DNA of 64,000 nucleotides from the NCBI GenBank assembly GCA_034231615.1, contig CM067315.1, positions 17,153,513 to 17,217,512 of the forward strand. The letters are read 5' to 3'. The stretch is from Meghimatium bilineatum. Taxonomy: Eukaryota > Mollusca > Gastropoda > Stylommatophora > Philomycidae. A program made the position numbers and the translations under genes. The notes under the pieces are model-generated. The model worked only from the letters and a program-made list of their open reading frames with translations. It made no database searches and was not told the origin of the DNA. Below are positions 48,301-61,600 of this stretch, one piece after another. Within the stretch, counting starts at the first letter, position 1. Each line of letters begins with the position of its first letter.

Positions 48301-51300
48301 AGTAATATGTCAGAATACACCGAGTTCTTACGTAGTAAGTTACAATACACCAAATTAGTGTGTCCAGAATTCTATTTCTGGTGTTGTATGCTGCAGTACA
48401 CCCAATTTGCGAGTAATATGCCAGAATACAGCGAAGTTTGACGTACTAAACAGCCAGAGACCTAATTTATGTGTAATACGCCAGTGTTCTGATGTATTAA
48501 GCTGCAATTCAACAAAAGCATGTGCAATATTCCAGAATTAACTTAATTCTAGTGTAGTAAGCTTCTGTACTCTGGATTTGTGAGTAATATGTCAGAATAC
48601 ACCGAGTTGTGACGTAGTAAGCTACAATACACAAAATTCATGTGTCCAGAATACTATTTCTGGTGTAGTAAACTTCTGTAAACTGAATTTGTGAGTATTA
48701 TGCCAGACTACACTGAGTTTTGACGTACTGAACAGAAATAGACCTAATTTGTGTGTAATATTTCTGTGCTGTGATGTTGTACGCTGCAATTCAACGAAAG
48801 CATGTGCAATAGCTCAGAATTCACTTAATTCTAGTGTAATAAGCTTCTGTACACTGAATTTGTGAGTAATATGCCATAATACACTGAGTTTTGACGTACT
48901 GAACAGCAATATACTTAATTTGTGTGTAATACCCCAGTGTTCTGACGTATTAAGCTGCAATTCAACGAAAGCATGTGTAATAGGTCAGAATACACACAAT
49001 TGTAGTGTAGTAAGCTTCTGTATACTGAATTTTTGAGTAATATGTCAGAATACACCGAGTTATGACGTAGTAAGCTACAATACACCAAATTCGTGTGTCC
49101 AGAATTCTATTTCTGGTGTTGTATGCTGAAGTACACCCAATTTGCGAGTAATATGCAAGAATACAGCGAAGCTAGATGTACTAAACAGCCAGAGACCTAA
49201 TTTATTTGTAATACGCCAGTGTTCTGACGTATTAAGCTGCAATTCAACGAAAGCATGTGTAATAGGTCAGAATACACACAATTGTAGTGTAGTAAGCTTC
49301 TGTATACTGAATTTTTGAGTAATATGTCAGAATACACCGAGTTATGACGTAGTAAGCTACAATACACCAAATTCGTGTGTCCAGAATTATATTTCTGGTG
49401 TTGTATGCTGAAGTACACCCAATTTGCGAGTAATATGCAAGAATACAGCGAAGCTAGATGTAATAAACAGCCAGAGACCTAATTTATTTGTAATACGCCA
49501 GTGTTCTGACGTATTTAGCTGTAATTCAACGAAAGCATGTACAATAGTTCAGAATTCACTTAATTCTAGTGTAGTAAGCTTCTGTACACTGAATTTGTGA
49601 GTAATATGTCAGAATACACCGAGTTCTGACGTAGTAAGCTACAATACACCAAATTCGTGTGTCCAGAATCCTATTTCCGGTGTTGTATGCTGCAGTACAC
49701 CCAATTTGTGAGTAATATGCCAGAATACACTGAGTTTTGACGTACTAAACAGCCAGAGACCTAATTTGTGTGTAATACGCCAGTGTTCTGACGTATTAAG
49801 CTGCAATTCAACGAAAGCATGTGTAATAGGCCAGAATACACTCATTTGTAGTGTAGTAAGCTTCAGCACACTAAATGTGTGAGTAATATGCCAGAATACA
49901 GCGAAGTTGGACCTACTAAACAGCCAGAGACCTAATTTGTGTGTAATACGCAAGTGTTCTGACGTATTAAGCTGTAATTCAAAGAAAGCATGTGTAATAG
50001 GTCAGAATTCACTTAATTCTAGTGTAGTAAGCTTCTGTACACTTAATTTGTGAGTATTATGCCGGAATACACTGAGTTTTTACGTACTGAACAGCAATAG
50101 ACCTAATTTGTGTGTAATACGCCAGTGATGTGATGTAGTACGCTGGAATTCAACGAAAGCATGTGCAATAGTTCAGAATTCACTTAATTCTAGTGTAGTA
50201 AGCATATGTACACTGAATTTGTGAGTAATATGTCAGAATACACCGAGTTGTGACGTAGTAAGCTACAATACACCAAATTCGTGTGTCCAGAATTCTATTT
50301 CTGGTGTTGTATGCTGCAGTACACCCAATTTGCGAGTAATATGCCAGAATACAGCGAAGTTGGACGTACTAAACAGCCAGAGACCTAATTTATGTGTAAT
50401 ACGCCAGTGTTCTGACGTATTAAGCTGCAATTCAACGAAATCATGTGTAATAGGCCAGAATACACTCATTTGTAGTGTAGTAAGCTTCAGCACACTAAAT
50501 GTGTGAGTAATATGCCAGAATACAGCGAAGTTGGACCTACTAAACAGCCAGAGACCTAATTTGTGTGTAATACGCCAGTGTTCTGACGTATTAAGCTGCA
50601 ATTCAAAGAAAGCATGTGTAATAGGTCAGAATTCACTTAATTCTAGTGTAGTAAGCTTCTGTACACTTAATTTGTGAGTATTATGCCGGAATACACTGAG
50701 TTTTTACGTACTGAACAGCAATAGACCTAATTTGTGTGTAATACGCCAGTGCTGTGATTTAGTACGCTGCAATTCAACGAAAGCATGTGCAATAGTTCAG
50801 AATTCACGTAATTCTAGTGTAGTAAGCATATGTACACTGAATTTGTGAGTAATATGTCAGAATACACCGAGTTCTGACGTAGTAAGCTACAATACACCAA
50901 ATTAGTGTGTCCAGAATTCTATTTCTGGTGTTGTATGCTGCAGTACACCCAATTTGCGAGTAATATGTCAGAATACACCGAGTTCAGACATAGTAAGCTA
51001 CAATACACTAAATTCGGTGTCCAGAATACTATTTCTGGTATAATAAGCTGCAGTACACCCAATTTGTGAGTATTATGCCGGAAAACACTGAGTTTTGACG
51101 TACTGAACAGCAATAGACCTAATTTCTGTGTAATACGCCAATGCTGTGTAGAACGCTGCAATTCAACAAAAGCATGTGCAATATTCCAGAATTAACTTAA
51201 TTCTAGTGTAGTAAGCTTCTGTACTCTGGATTTGTGAGTAATATGTCAGAATAAACCGAGTTCAGACATAGTAAGTTACAATACACCAAATTCGTGTGTC

Positions 51301-54240
51301 CAGAATTCTATTTCTGGTGTTGTATGCTGCAGTACACCCAATTTGCGAGTAATATGCCAGAATACAGCGAAGTTTGACGTACTAAACAGCCAGAGACCTA
51401 ATTTATGTGTAATACGCCAGTGTTCTGATGTATTAAGCTGCAATTCAACAAAAGCATGTGCAATATTCCAGAATTAACTTAATTCTAGTGTAGTAAGCTT
51501 CTGTACTCTGGATTTGTGAGTAATATGTCAGAATACACCGAGTTGTGACGTAGTAAGCTACAATACACAAAATTCATGTGTCCAGAATACTATTTCTGGT
51601 GTAGTAAACTTCTGTAAACTGAATTTGTGAGTATTATGCCAGACTACACTGAGTTTTGACGTACTGAACAGAAATAGACCTAATTTGTGTGTAATATTTC
51701 TGTGCTGTGATGTTGTACGCTGCAATTCAACGAAAGCATGTGCAATAGCTCAGAATTCACTTAATTCTAGTGTAATAAGCTTCTGTACACTGAATTTGTG
51801 AGTAATATGCCATAATACACTGAGTTTTGACGTACTGAACAGCAATATACTTAATTTGTGTGTAATACCCCAGTGTTCTGACGTATTAAGCTGCAATTCA
51901 ACGAAAGCATGTGTAATAGGTCAGAATACACACAATTGTAGTGTAGTAAGCTTCTGTATACTGAATTTTTGAGTAATATGTCAGAATACACCGAGTTATG
52001 ACGTAGTAAGCTACAATACACCAAATTCGTGTGTCCAGAATTCTATTTCTGGTGTTGTATGCTGAAGTACACCCAATTTGCGAGTAATATGCAAGAATAC
52101 AGCGAAGCTAGATGTACTAAACAGCCAGAGACCTAATTTATTTGTAATACGCCAGTGTTCTGACGTATTAAGCTGCAATTCAACGAAAGCATGTGTAATA
52201 GGTCAGAATACACACAATTGTAGTGTAGTAAGCTTCTGTATACTGAATTTTTGAGTAATATGTCAGAATACACCGAGTTATGACGTAGTAAGCTACAATA
52301 CACCAAATTCGTGTGTCCAGAATTATATTTCTGGTGTTGTATGCTGAAGTACACCCAATTTGCGAGTAATATGCAAGAATACAGCGAAGCTAGATGTAAT
52401 AAACAGCCAGAGACCTAATTTATTTGTAATACGCCAGTGTTCTGACGTATTAAGCTGTAATTCAACGAAAGCATGTACAATAGTTCAGAATTCACTTAAT
52501 TCTAGTGTAGTAAGCTTCTGTACACTGAATTTGTGAGTAATATGTCAGAATACACCGAGTTCTGACGTAGTAAGCTACAATACACCAAATTCGTGTGTCC
52601 AGAATCCTATTTCCGGTGTTGTATGCTGCAGTACACACAATTTGTGAGTAATATGCCAGAATACACTGAGTTTTGACGTACTAAACAGCCAGAGACCTAA
52701 TTTGTGTGTAATACGCCAGTGTTCTGACGTATTAAGCTGCAATTCAACGAAAGCATGTGTAATAGGCCAGAATACACTCATTTGTAGTGTAGTAAGCTTC
52801 AGCACACTAAATGTGTGAGTAATATGCCAGAATACAGCGAAGTTGGACCTACTAAACAGCCAGAGACCTAATTTGTGTGTAATACGCAAGTGTTCTGACG
52901 TATTAAGCTGTAATTCAAAGAAAGCATGTGTAATAGGTCAGAATTCACTTAATTCTAGTGTAGTAAGCTTCTGTACACTTAATTTGTGAGTATTATGCCG
53001 GAATACACTGAGTTTTTACGTACTGAACAGCAATAGACCTAATTTGTGTGTAATACGCCAGTGATGTGATGTAGTACGCTGGAATTCAACGAAAGCATGT
53101 GCAATAGTTCAGAATTCACTTAATTCTAGTGTAGTAAGCATATGTACACTGAATTTGTGAGTAATATGTCAGAATACACCGAGTTGTGACGTAGTAAGCT
53201 ACAATACACCAAATTCGTGTGTCCAGAATTCTATTTCTGGTGTTGTATGCTGCAGTACACCCAATTTGCGAGTAATATGCCAGAATACAGCGAAGTTGGA
53301 CGTACTAAACAGCCAGAGACCTAATTTATGTGTAATACGCCAGTGTTCTGACGTATTAAGCTGCAATTCAACGAAATCATGTGTAATAGGCCAGAATACA
53401 CTCATTTGTAGTGTAGTAAGCTTCAGCACACTAAATGTGTGAGTAATATGCCAGAATACAGCGAAGTTGGACCTACTAAACAGCCAGAGACCTAATTTGT
53501 GTGTAATACGCCAGTGTTCTGACGTATTAAGCTGCAATTCAAAGAAAGCATGTGTAATAGGTCAGAATTCACTTAATTCTAGTGTAGTAAGCTTCTGTAC
53601 ACTTAATTTGTGAGTATTATGCCGGAATACACTGAGTTTTTACGTACTGAACAGCAATAGACCTAATTTGTGTGTAATACGCCAGTGCTGTGATTTAGTA
53701 CGCTGCAATTCAACGAAAGCATGTGCAATAGTTCAGAATTCACGTAATTCTAGTGTAGTAAGCATATGTACACTGAATTTGTGAGTAATATGTCAGAATA
53801 CACCGAGTTCTGACGTAGTAAGCTACAATACACCAAATTAGTGTGTCCAGAATTCTATTTCTGGTGTTGTATGCTGCAGTACACCCAATTTGCGAGTAAT
53901 ATGTCAGAATACACCGTGTTCAGACATAGTAAGCTACAATACACTAAATTCGGTGTCCAGAATACTATTTCTGGTATAATAAGCTGCAGTACACCCAATT
54001 TGTGAGTATTATGCCGGAAAACACTGAGTTTTGACGTACTGAACAGCAATAGACCTAATTTCTGTGTAATACGCCAATGCTGTGTAGAACGCTGCAATTC
54101 AACAAAAGCATGTGCAATATTCCAGAATTAACTTAATTCTAGTGTAGTAAGCTTCTGTACTCTGGATTTGTGAGTAATATGTCAGAATAAACCGAGTTCA
54201 GACATAGTAAGTTACAATACACCAAATTCGTGTGTCCAGA
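45362..54240. repeat. Higher-order repeat, units 3,388 and 2,936 bp
   Basis: The same landmark continues at 48750 and 51686, and parallel landmarks at 46251, 49639 and 52575 give steps of 3,388 and 2,936 bp. The 452-bp difference is a block of whole subunits near 47823-48335, present in the first unit and missing from the second. Similarity at the 2,936-bp offset ends near 54240. Copies differ by occasional single bases only, so this is among the youngest parts of the array. Confidence 0.92.
45561..46124. repeat. Tandem duplication of one 282-bp pentamer
   Basis: ATTAAGCTGCAATTCAACG followed by the same 282 bases occurs at 45561 and again at 45843. The doubled block is carried into the later HOR copies (around 49.2 and 52.2 kb), so it arose before that amplification. 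Confidence 0.85.
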
Positions 54241-57200
54241 ATACTATTTCTGGTGTAGTAAACTTCTGTAAACTGAATTTTTGAGGATTATGCCAGACTA
54301 CACTGAGTTTTGACGTACTGAACAGCAATATACTTAATTTGTGTGTAATACGCCAGTGTTCTGACGTATTAAGCTGCAATTCAACGAAAGCATGTGTAAT
54401 AGGTCAGAATCCACACAATTGTAGTGTAGTAAGCTTCTGTATACTGAATTTTTGAGTAATATGTCAGAATACAGCGAGTTCCGACATAGTAAGCTACAAT
54501 ACATCAAATTCGTGTGTCCAGATTACTATTTCTGGTGTAGTTAGCTGCAGTACAGCCAATTTGTGAGTAATATGCCAGAATACACTGAGTTTTGACGTAC
54601 TAAACAGCCAGAGACCTAATTTGTGTTTAATACGCCAGTGTTCTGACGTATTAAGCTGCAATTCTACGAAAGCATGTGTAATAGGCCAGAATACACTCAT
54701 TTGTAGTGTAGTAAGCTTCAGCACACTAAATATGTGAGTAATATGCCAGAATACAGCGAAGTTGGACCTACTAAACAGCCAGAGACCTATTTTATGTGTA
54801 ATACGCCAGTGTTCTGACGTATTAAGCTGCAATTCAAAGAAAGCATGTGTAATAGGTCAGAATTCACTTAATTCTAGTGTAGTAAGCTTCTGTACACTTA
54901 ATTTGTGAGTATTATGCCGGAATACACTGAGTTTTTACGTACTGAACAGCAATAGACCTAATATGTGTGTAATACGCCAGTGCTGTGATTTAGTACGCTG
55001 CAATTCAACGAAAGCATGTGCAATAGTTCAGAATTCACGTAATTCTAGTGTAGTAAGCATATGTACACTGAATTTGTGAGTAATATGTCAGAATACACCG
55101 AGTTCTGACGTAGTAAGCTACAATACACCAAATTCGTGTGTCCAGAATTATATTTCTGGTGTTGTATGCTGCAGTGCACCCAATTTGCGAGTAACATGCC
55201 AGAATACAGCGAAGTTGGACGTACAAAACAGCCAGAGACCTAATTTATGTGTAATACGCCAGTGTTCTGACGTATTAAGCTGTAATTCAACGAAAGCATG
55301 TGTAATAGGCCAGAGTACACTCAATTGTAGTGTAGTATGCTTCAGCACACTGAATTTGTGAGTAATATGCCAGAATACACCGAGTTCAGACATAGTAAGC
55401 TACAATACACTAAATTCGGTGTCCAGAATACTATTTCTGGTGTAATAAGCTGCAGTACACCCAATTTGTGAGTAATATGCCAGAATACACTGAGTTTTGA
55501 CGTACTAAACGACAATAGACCTAAATGGTGTGTAATACGCCAATGCTGTATAGAACGCTGCAATTCAACAAAAGCATGTGCAATATTCCAGAATTAACTT
55601 AATTCTAGTGTAGTAAGCTTCTGTACTCTGGATTTGTGAGTAATATGTCAGAATACACCGAGTTGTGGCGTAGTAAGCTACAATACACAAAATTCATGTG
55701 TCCAGAATACTATTTCTGGTGTAGTAAACTTCTGTAAACTGAATTTGTGAGTATTATGCCAGACTACACTGAGTTTTGACGTACTGAACAGAAATAGACC
55801 TAATTTGTGTGTAATACTTCTGTGCTGTGATGTTGTACGCTGCAATTCAACGAAAGCATGTGCAATAGGTCAGAATTCACTTAATTCTAGTGTAGTAAGC
55901 TTCTGTACACTGAATTTGTGAGTAATATGCCATAATACACTGAGTTTTGACGTACTGAACAGCAATATACTTAATTTGTGTGTAATACGCCAGTGTTCTG
56001 ACGTATTAAGCTGCAATTCAACGAAAACATGTGTAATAGGTCAGAATACATACAATTGTAGTGTAGTAAGCTTCTGTATACTGAATTTTTGAGTAATATG
56101 TCAGAATACAGCGAGTTCCGACATAATAAGCTACAATACATCAAATTCGTGTGTCCAGATTACTATTTCTGGTGTAGTTAGCTGCAGTACAGCCAATTTG
56201 TGAGTAATATGCCAGAATACACTGGGTTTTGACGTACTAAACAGCCAGAGACCTAATTTGTGTGTAATACGCCAGTATTCTGACGAATTAAGCTGCAATT
56301 CAACGAAAGCATGTGTAATAGGTCAGAATTCACTTAATTCTAGTGTAGTAAGCTTCTGTACACTGAATTTGTGAGTAATAAGTCAGAATACACCGAGTTC
56401 TGACGTAGTAAGCTACAATTCACCAAATTCGTGTGTCCAGAATCCTATTTCTGGTGTTGTATGCTGCAGTACACCCAATTTGTGAGTAATATGCCAGAAT
56501 ACACTGAGTTTCGACGTACTAAACAGCCAGAGACCTAATTTGTGTGTAATACGCCAGTGTTCTGACGTATTAAGCTGCAATTCAACGAAAGCATGTGTAA
56601 TAGGTCATAATTCACTTAATTCTAGTGTAGTAAGCTTCTGTACACTTAATTTGTGAGTAATATGCCGGAATACAGTGAGTTTTTACGTACTGAACAGCAA
56701 TATACCTAATTTGTGTGTAATACGACAGTGTTGTGATGTAGTACGCTGCAATTTAACGAAAAGAATGTGCAATAGGTCAGAATTCACTTAATTCTAGTGT
56801 CGTAAGCTTCTGTACACTGAATGTGTGAGTAATATGTCAGAATACACCGAGTTCGTATGTAGTAAGCAACAATACACCAAATTCGTGTGTCCAGAATACT
56901 ATTTCTGGTGTAGTAAGCTTCTGTAAACTGAATTTGTGAGTATTATGCCGAAATACACTGAGTTTTGACGTACTGAACAGAAATATACCTAATTTGTGTG
57001 TAATACTTCTGTGCTGTGATGTAGTATGCTGCATTTCAACGAAAGCATGTGTAATATGCCAGAATACACTCAATTGTAGTGTAGTAAGCTTCTGTACACT
57101 GAATTTGTGAATAATAAGTCAGAATACACTGAGTTCTGACGTAGTAAGCTACAATTCACCAAATTCGTGTGTCCAGAATCCTATTTCTGGTGTTGTATGC

Positions 57201-58619
57201 TGCAGTACACCCAATTTGTGAGTAATATGCCAGAATACACTGAGTTTCGACGTACTAAAGAGCCAGAGACCTAATTTGTGTGTAATACGCCAGTGTTCTG
57301 ACGTATTAAGCTGCAATTCAACGAAAGCATGTGTAATAGGTCAGAATACACTCAATTGTAGTGTAGTAAGCTTTTGTATACTGAATTTTTGAGTAATATG
57401 TCAGAATACACCGAGTTCTGACGTAGTAAGCTACAATACACCAAATTCGTGTGTCCATAATACTAGTTCTGGTGTAGTAAGCAGCAGTACACCCAATTTG
57501 TGAGTAATATGCTAGAATACACCGAGTTCAGACATAGTAAGATACAATACACTAAATTCGTGTGTCCAGAATCCTATTTCTGGTGTTGTATACTGCAGTA
57601 CACCCAATTTGTGAGTAATATGCCGGAATACACTGAGTTTTTACGTACTAAACAGCCAGAGACCTAATTTGTGTGGAATACGACAGTGTTCTGACGTATT
57701 AAGCTGCAATTCAACGAAAGCATGTGTAATACGCCAGAATACACTCAATTGTAGTGTAGTAAGCTTCAGCACACTAAATCTGTGAGTAATATGCCAGAAT
57801 ACAGCGAAGTTGGACATACTAAACAGCCAGAGACCTAATTTGTGTATAATACGCAGTGTTCTGACGTATTAAGCTGCAATTCTACGAAAGCATATGTAAT
57901 AATTCAGAATTCACTTAATTCTAGAGTAGTAAGCTTCTGTACACTTAATTTGTGAGTAATATGCTGGAATACACTGAGTTTTTACGTACTGAACAGCAAT
58001 AGACCTAATTTGTGTGTAAAACGTCAGTGCTGTGATGTAGTACGCTGCAATTCAACGAAAGCATGTTCAATAGGTCAGAATTCACTTAGTTCTAGTGTAG
58101 TAAGCTTCTGTACACTTAATTTGTGAGTAATATGCTGGAATACACTGAGTTTTTACGTACTAAACGACAATAGACCTAATTTTTGTGTAATACGCCAATG
58201 CTGTAATGTAGAACGCTTCAATTCAACGAAAGCATTGCATCATTACAGAATTCACTTAATTATAGTGTAGTAAGCTTCTGTACTCTGAATTTGTGAGTAA
58301 TATGTCAGAATACACGGAGTTCGGACGTAGTAAGCTACAATACACCAAATTCATGTGTCCAGGATCCTATTTCTGGTGTTGTATGCTGCAGTACACCCAA
58401 TTTGTGAGTAATATGCCAGAATACACTGAGTTTTGACGTACTGAACAGCAATATACTTAATTTGTGTGTAATACGCCAGTATTCTGACGTATTAAGCTGC
58501 AATTCAACGAAAGCATGTGTAATAGGTCAGAATACACTCAATTGTAGTGTAGTAAGCTTCTCTATACTGAATTATTGAGAAATATGTCAGAATACACCGA
58601 GTTCTGACGTAGTAAGCTA
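54241..58619. repeat. Satellite, mixed subunits
   Basis: Continuous subunits with more variants and no long HOR period noticed. Parts match the 21-25 kb HOR, such as the GCGAGTTCCGACATA subunit near 54476 and 56109. No gene or transposon is seen. Confidence 0.9.
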
Positions 58620-61600
58620 CAATACACCAAATTCGTGTGCAGATTACAATTTCTGGTGTAAAAAGCTGCAATACAAAGAAATCACGTGTAATAGGCCAGA
58701 ATACACTCAATTCTAGCGTAGAAAGCTTCAGTACAATGGGTTTGTGAGTAATATGCTAGAATAACAGAGTTTTGGCGTACTAAACTGCAATAGACCCAAT
58801 TCGTGCGTAATACGACAATTCTGAAGTAGTAAGCTACAATACACCAAATTCGTGTGTCCAGAATACAATTTCTGGTGTAGTAAGCTGCAATACAACTAAA
58901 TCACGTGTAATAGACCAGAATACACTCAATTCTAGTGTAGAAAGCTTCAGTACAATGGGTTTGTGAGTAATATGCTAGAATAACACAGTTTTGGCGTACT
59001 AAACTGCAATAGACCCAATTCGTGCGTTATACGACAATTCTGAAGTAGTAAGCTACAATACACCAAAGTCGTGTGTCCAGAATACAATTTCTGTTCTAGT
59101 AAGCTGCAGTACACTCAATTTGTTAGATATGCCAGAATACAACGAGATCTGACATACTAAACAGCAAGAGACCTAATTTGTGTGTAGTACGCCAGTTTTC
59201 TGACGTCTTAAGCTGCAATACATCATATTAGTGTGTAAATTGCCAGGATATACAGAGTTCTGTTGTAGAAAGCTGCAGTACACTAAATTTGTGAGTAATA
59301 TGCCAGAATACGAGTTCTAATGTAGTAAGCTACAATAAACCAAATTCGTGTGCAGAATACAATTTCTGGTGTAGTAAGCTGCAATACAACGAAATCACGT
59401 GTAATAGACCAGAATACACTCAATTCTAGTGTAGAAAGCTTCAGTACAATGGGTGTGTGAGTAATATGCCAGAATACAACGAGTTCAAACGTAGTAAGCT
59501 ACAATACACCAAATTCGTGTGCAGAATACAATTTCTGGTGTAGTAAGCTGCAATACAACGAAATCACGTGTAATAGACCAGAAAACACTCAATTCTAGTG
59601 TAGAAAGCTTCAGTACAATGGGTTTGTGAGTAATATGCTAGAATAACATAGTTTTGGCGTACTAAACTGCAATAGACCCAATTCGTGCGTAATACGACAA
59701 TTCTGAAGTAGTAAGCTACAATACACCAAAGTAGTGTGTCCAGAATACAATTTCTGTTCTAGTAAGCTGCAGTACACTCAATTTGTTAGATATGCCAGAA
59801 TACAACGAGATCTGACATACTAAACAGCAAGAGACCTAATTTGTGTGTAGTACGCCAGTTTTCTGACGTCTTAAGCTGCAATACATCATATTAGTGTGTA
59901 AATTGCCAGGATATACAGAGTTCTGTTGTAGAAAGCTGCAGTACACTCAATTTGTGAGTAATATGCCAGAATACAACGAGTTCTAACGTAGTAAGCTACA
60001 ATACACCAAATTCGTGTGCAGATTACAATTTCTGGTGTAGTAAGCTGCAATACAACGAAATCACGTGTAATAGACCAGAATACACTCAATTCTAGTGTAG
60101 AAAGCTTCAGTACAATGGGTGTGTGAGTAATATGCTAGAATAACAGAGTTTTGGCGTACTAAACTGCAATAGACCCAATTCGTGCGTTATACGACAATTC
60201 TGAAGTAGTAAGCTACAATACACCAAATTCGTGTGTCCAGAATACAATTTCAGTTCTAGTAAGCTGCAGTACACTCAATTTGTTAGATATGCCAGAATAC
60301 AACGAGATCTGACATACTAAACAGCAAGAGACCTAATTTGTGTGTAGTACGCCAGTTTTCTGACGTCTTAAGCTGCAATACATCATATTAGTGTGTAAAT
60401 TGCCAGGATATACAGAGTTCTGTTGTAGAAAGCTGCAGTACACTAAATTTGTGAGTAATATGCCAGAATACGAGTTCTAACGTAGTAAGCTACAATAAAC
60501 CAAATTCGTGTGCAGAATACAATTTCTGGTGTAGTAAGCTGCAATACAACGAAATCACGTGTAATAGACCAGAATACACTCAATTCTAGCGTAGAAAGCT
60601 TCAGTACAATGGGTTTGTGAGTAATATGCTAGAATAACAGAGTTTTGGCGTACTAAACTGCAATAGACCCAATTCGTGCGTAATACGACAATTCTGAAGT
60701 AGTAAGCTACAATACACCAAATTCGTGTGTCCAGAATACAATATCTGGTGTAGTAAGCTGAAATACAACGAAATCACGTGTAATAGACCAGAATACACTC
60801 AATTCTAGTGTAGAAAGCTTCAGTACAATGGGTTTGTGAGTAATATGCCAGAATACAACGAGTTCAAACGTAGTAAGCTACAATACACCAAATTCGTGTG
60901 CAGAATACAATTTCTGGTGTAGTAAGCTGCAATACAACGAAATCACGTGTAATAGACCAGAATACACTCAATTCTAGTGTAGAAAGCTTCAGTACAATGG
61001 GTTTGTGAGTAATATGCTAGAATAACATAGTTTTGGCGTACTAAACTGCAATAGACCCAATTCGTGCGTTATACGACAATTCTGAAGTAGTAAGCTACAA
61101 TACACCAAAGTAGTGTGTCCAGAATACAATTTCTGTTCTAGTAAGCTGCAGTACACTCAATTTGTTAGATATGCCAGAATACAACGAGATCTGACATACT
61201 AAACAGCAAGAGACCTAATTTGTGTATAGTACGCCAGTTTTCTGACGTCTTAAGCTGCAATACATCATATTAGTGTGTAAATTGCCAGGATATACAGAGT
61301 TCTGTTGTAGAAAGCTGCAGTACACTCAATTTGTGAGTAATATGCCAGAATACAACGAGTTCTAACGTAGTAAGCTACAATACACCAAATTCGTGTGCAG
61401 ATTACAATTTCTGGTGTAGTAAGCTGCAATACAACGAAATCACGTGTAATAGACCAGAATACACTCAATTCTAGTGTAGAAAGCTTCAGTACAATGGGTT
61501 TGTGAGTAATATGCCAGAATACAACGAGTTCAAACGTAGTAAGCTACAATACACCAAATTCGTGTGCAGAATACAATTTCTGGTGTAGTAAGCTGCAATA

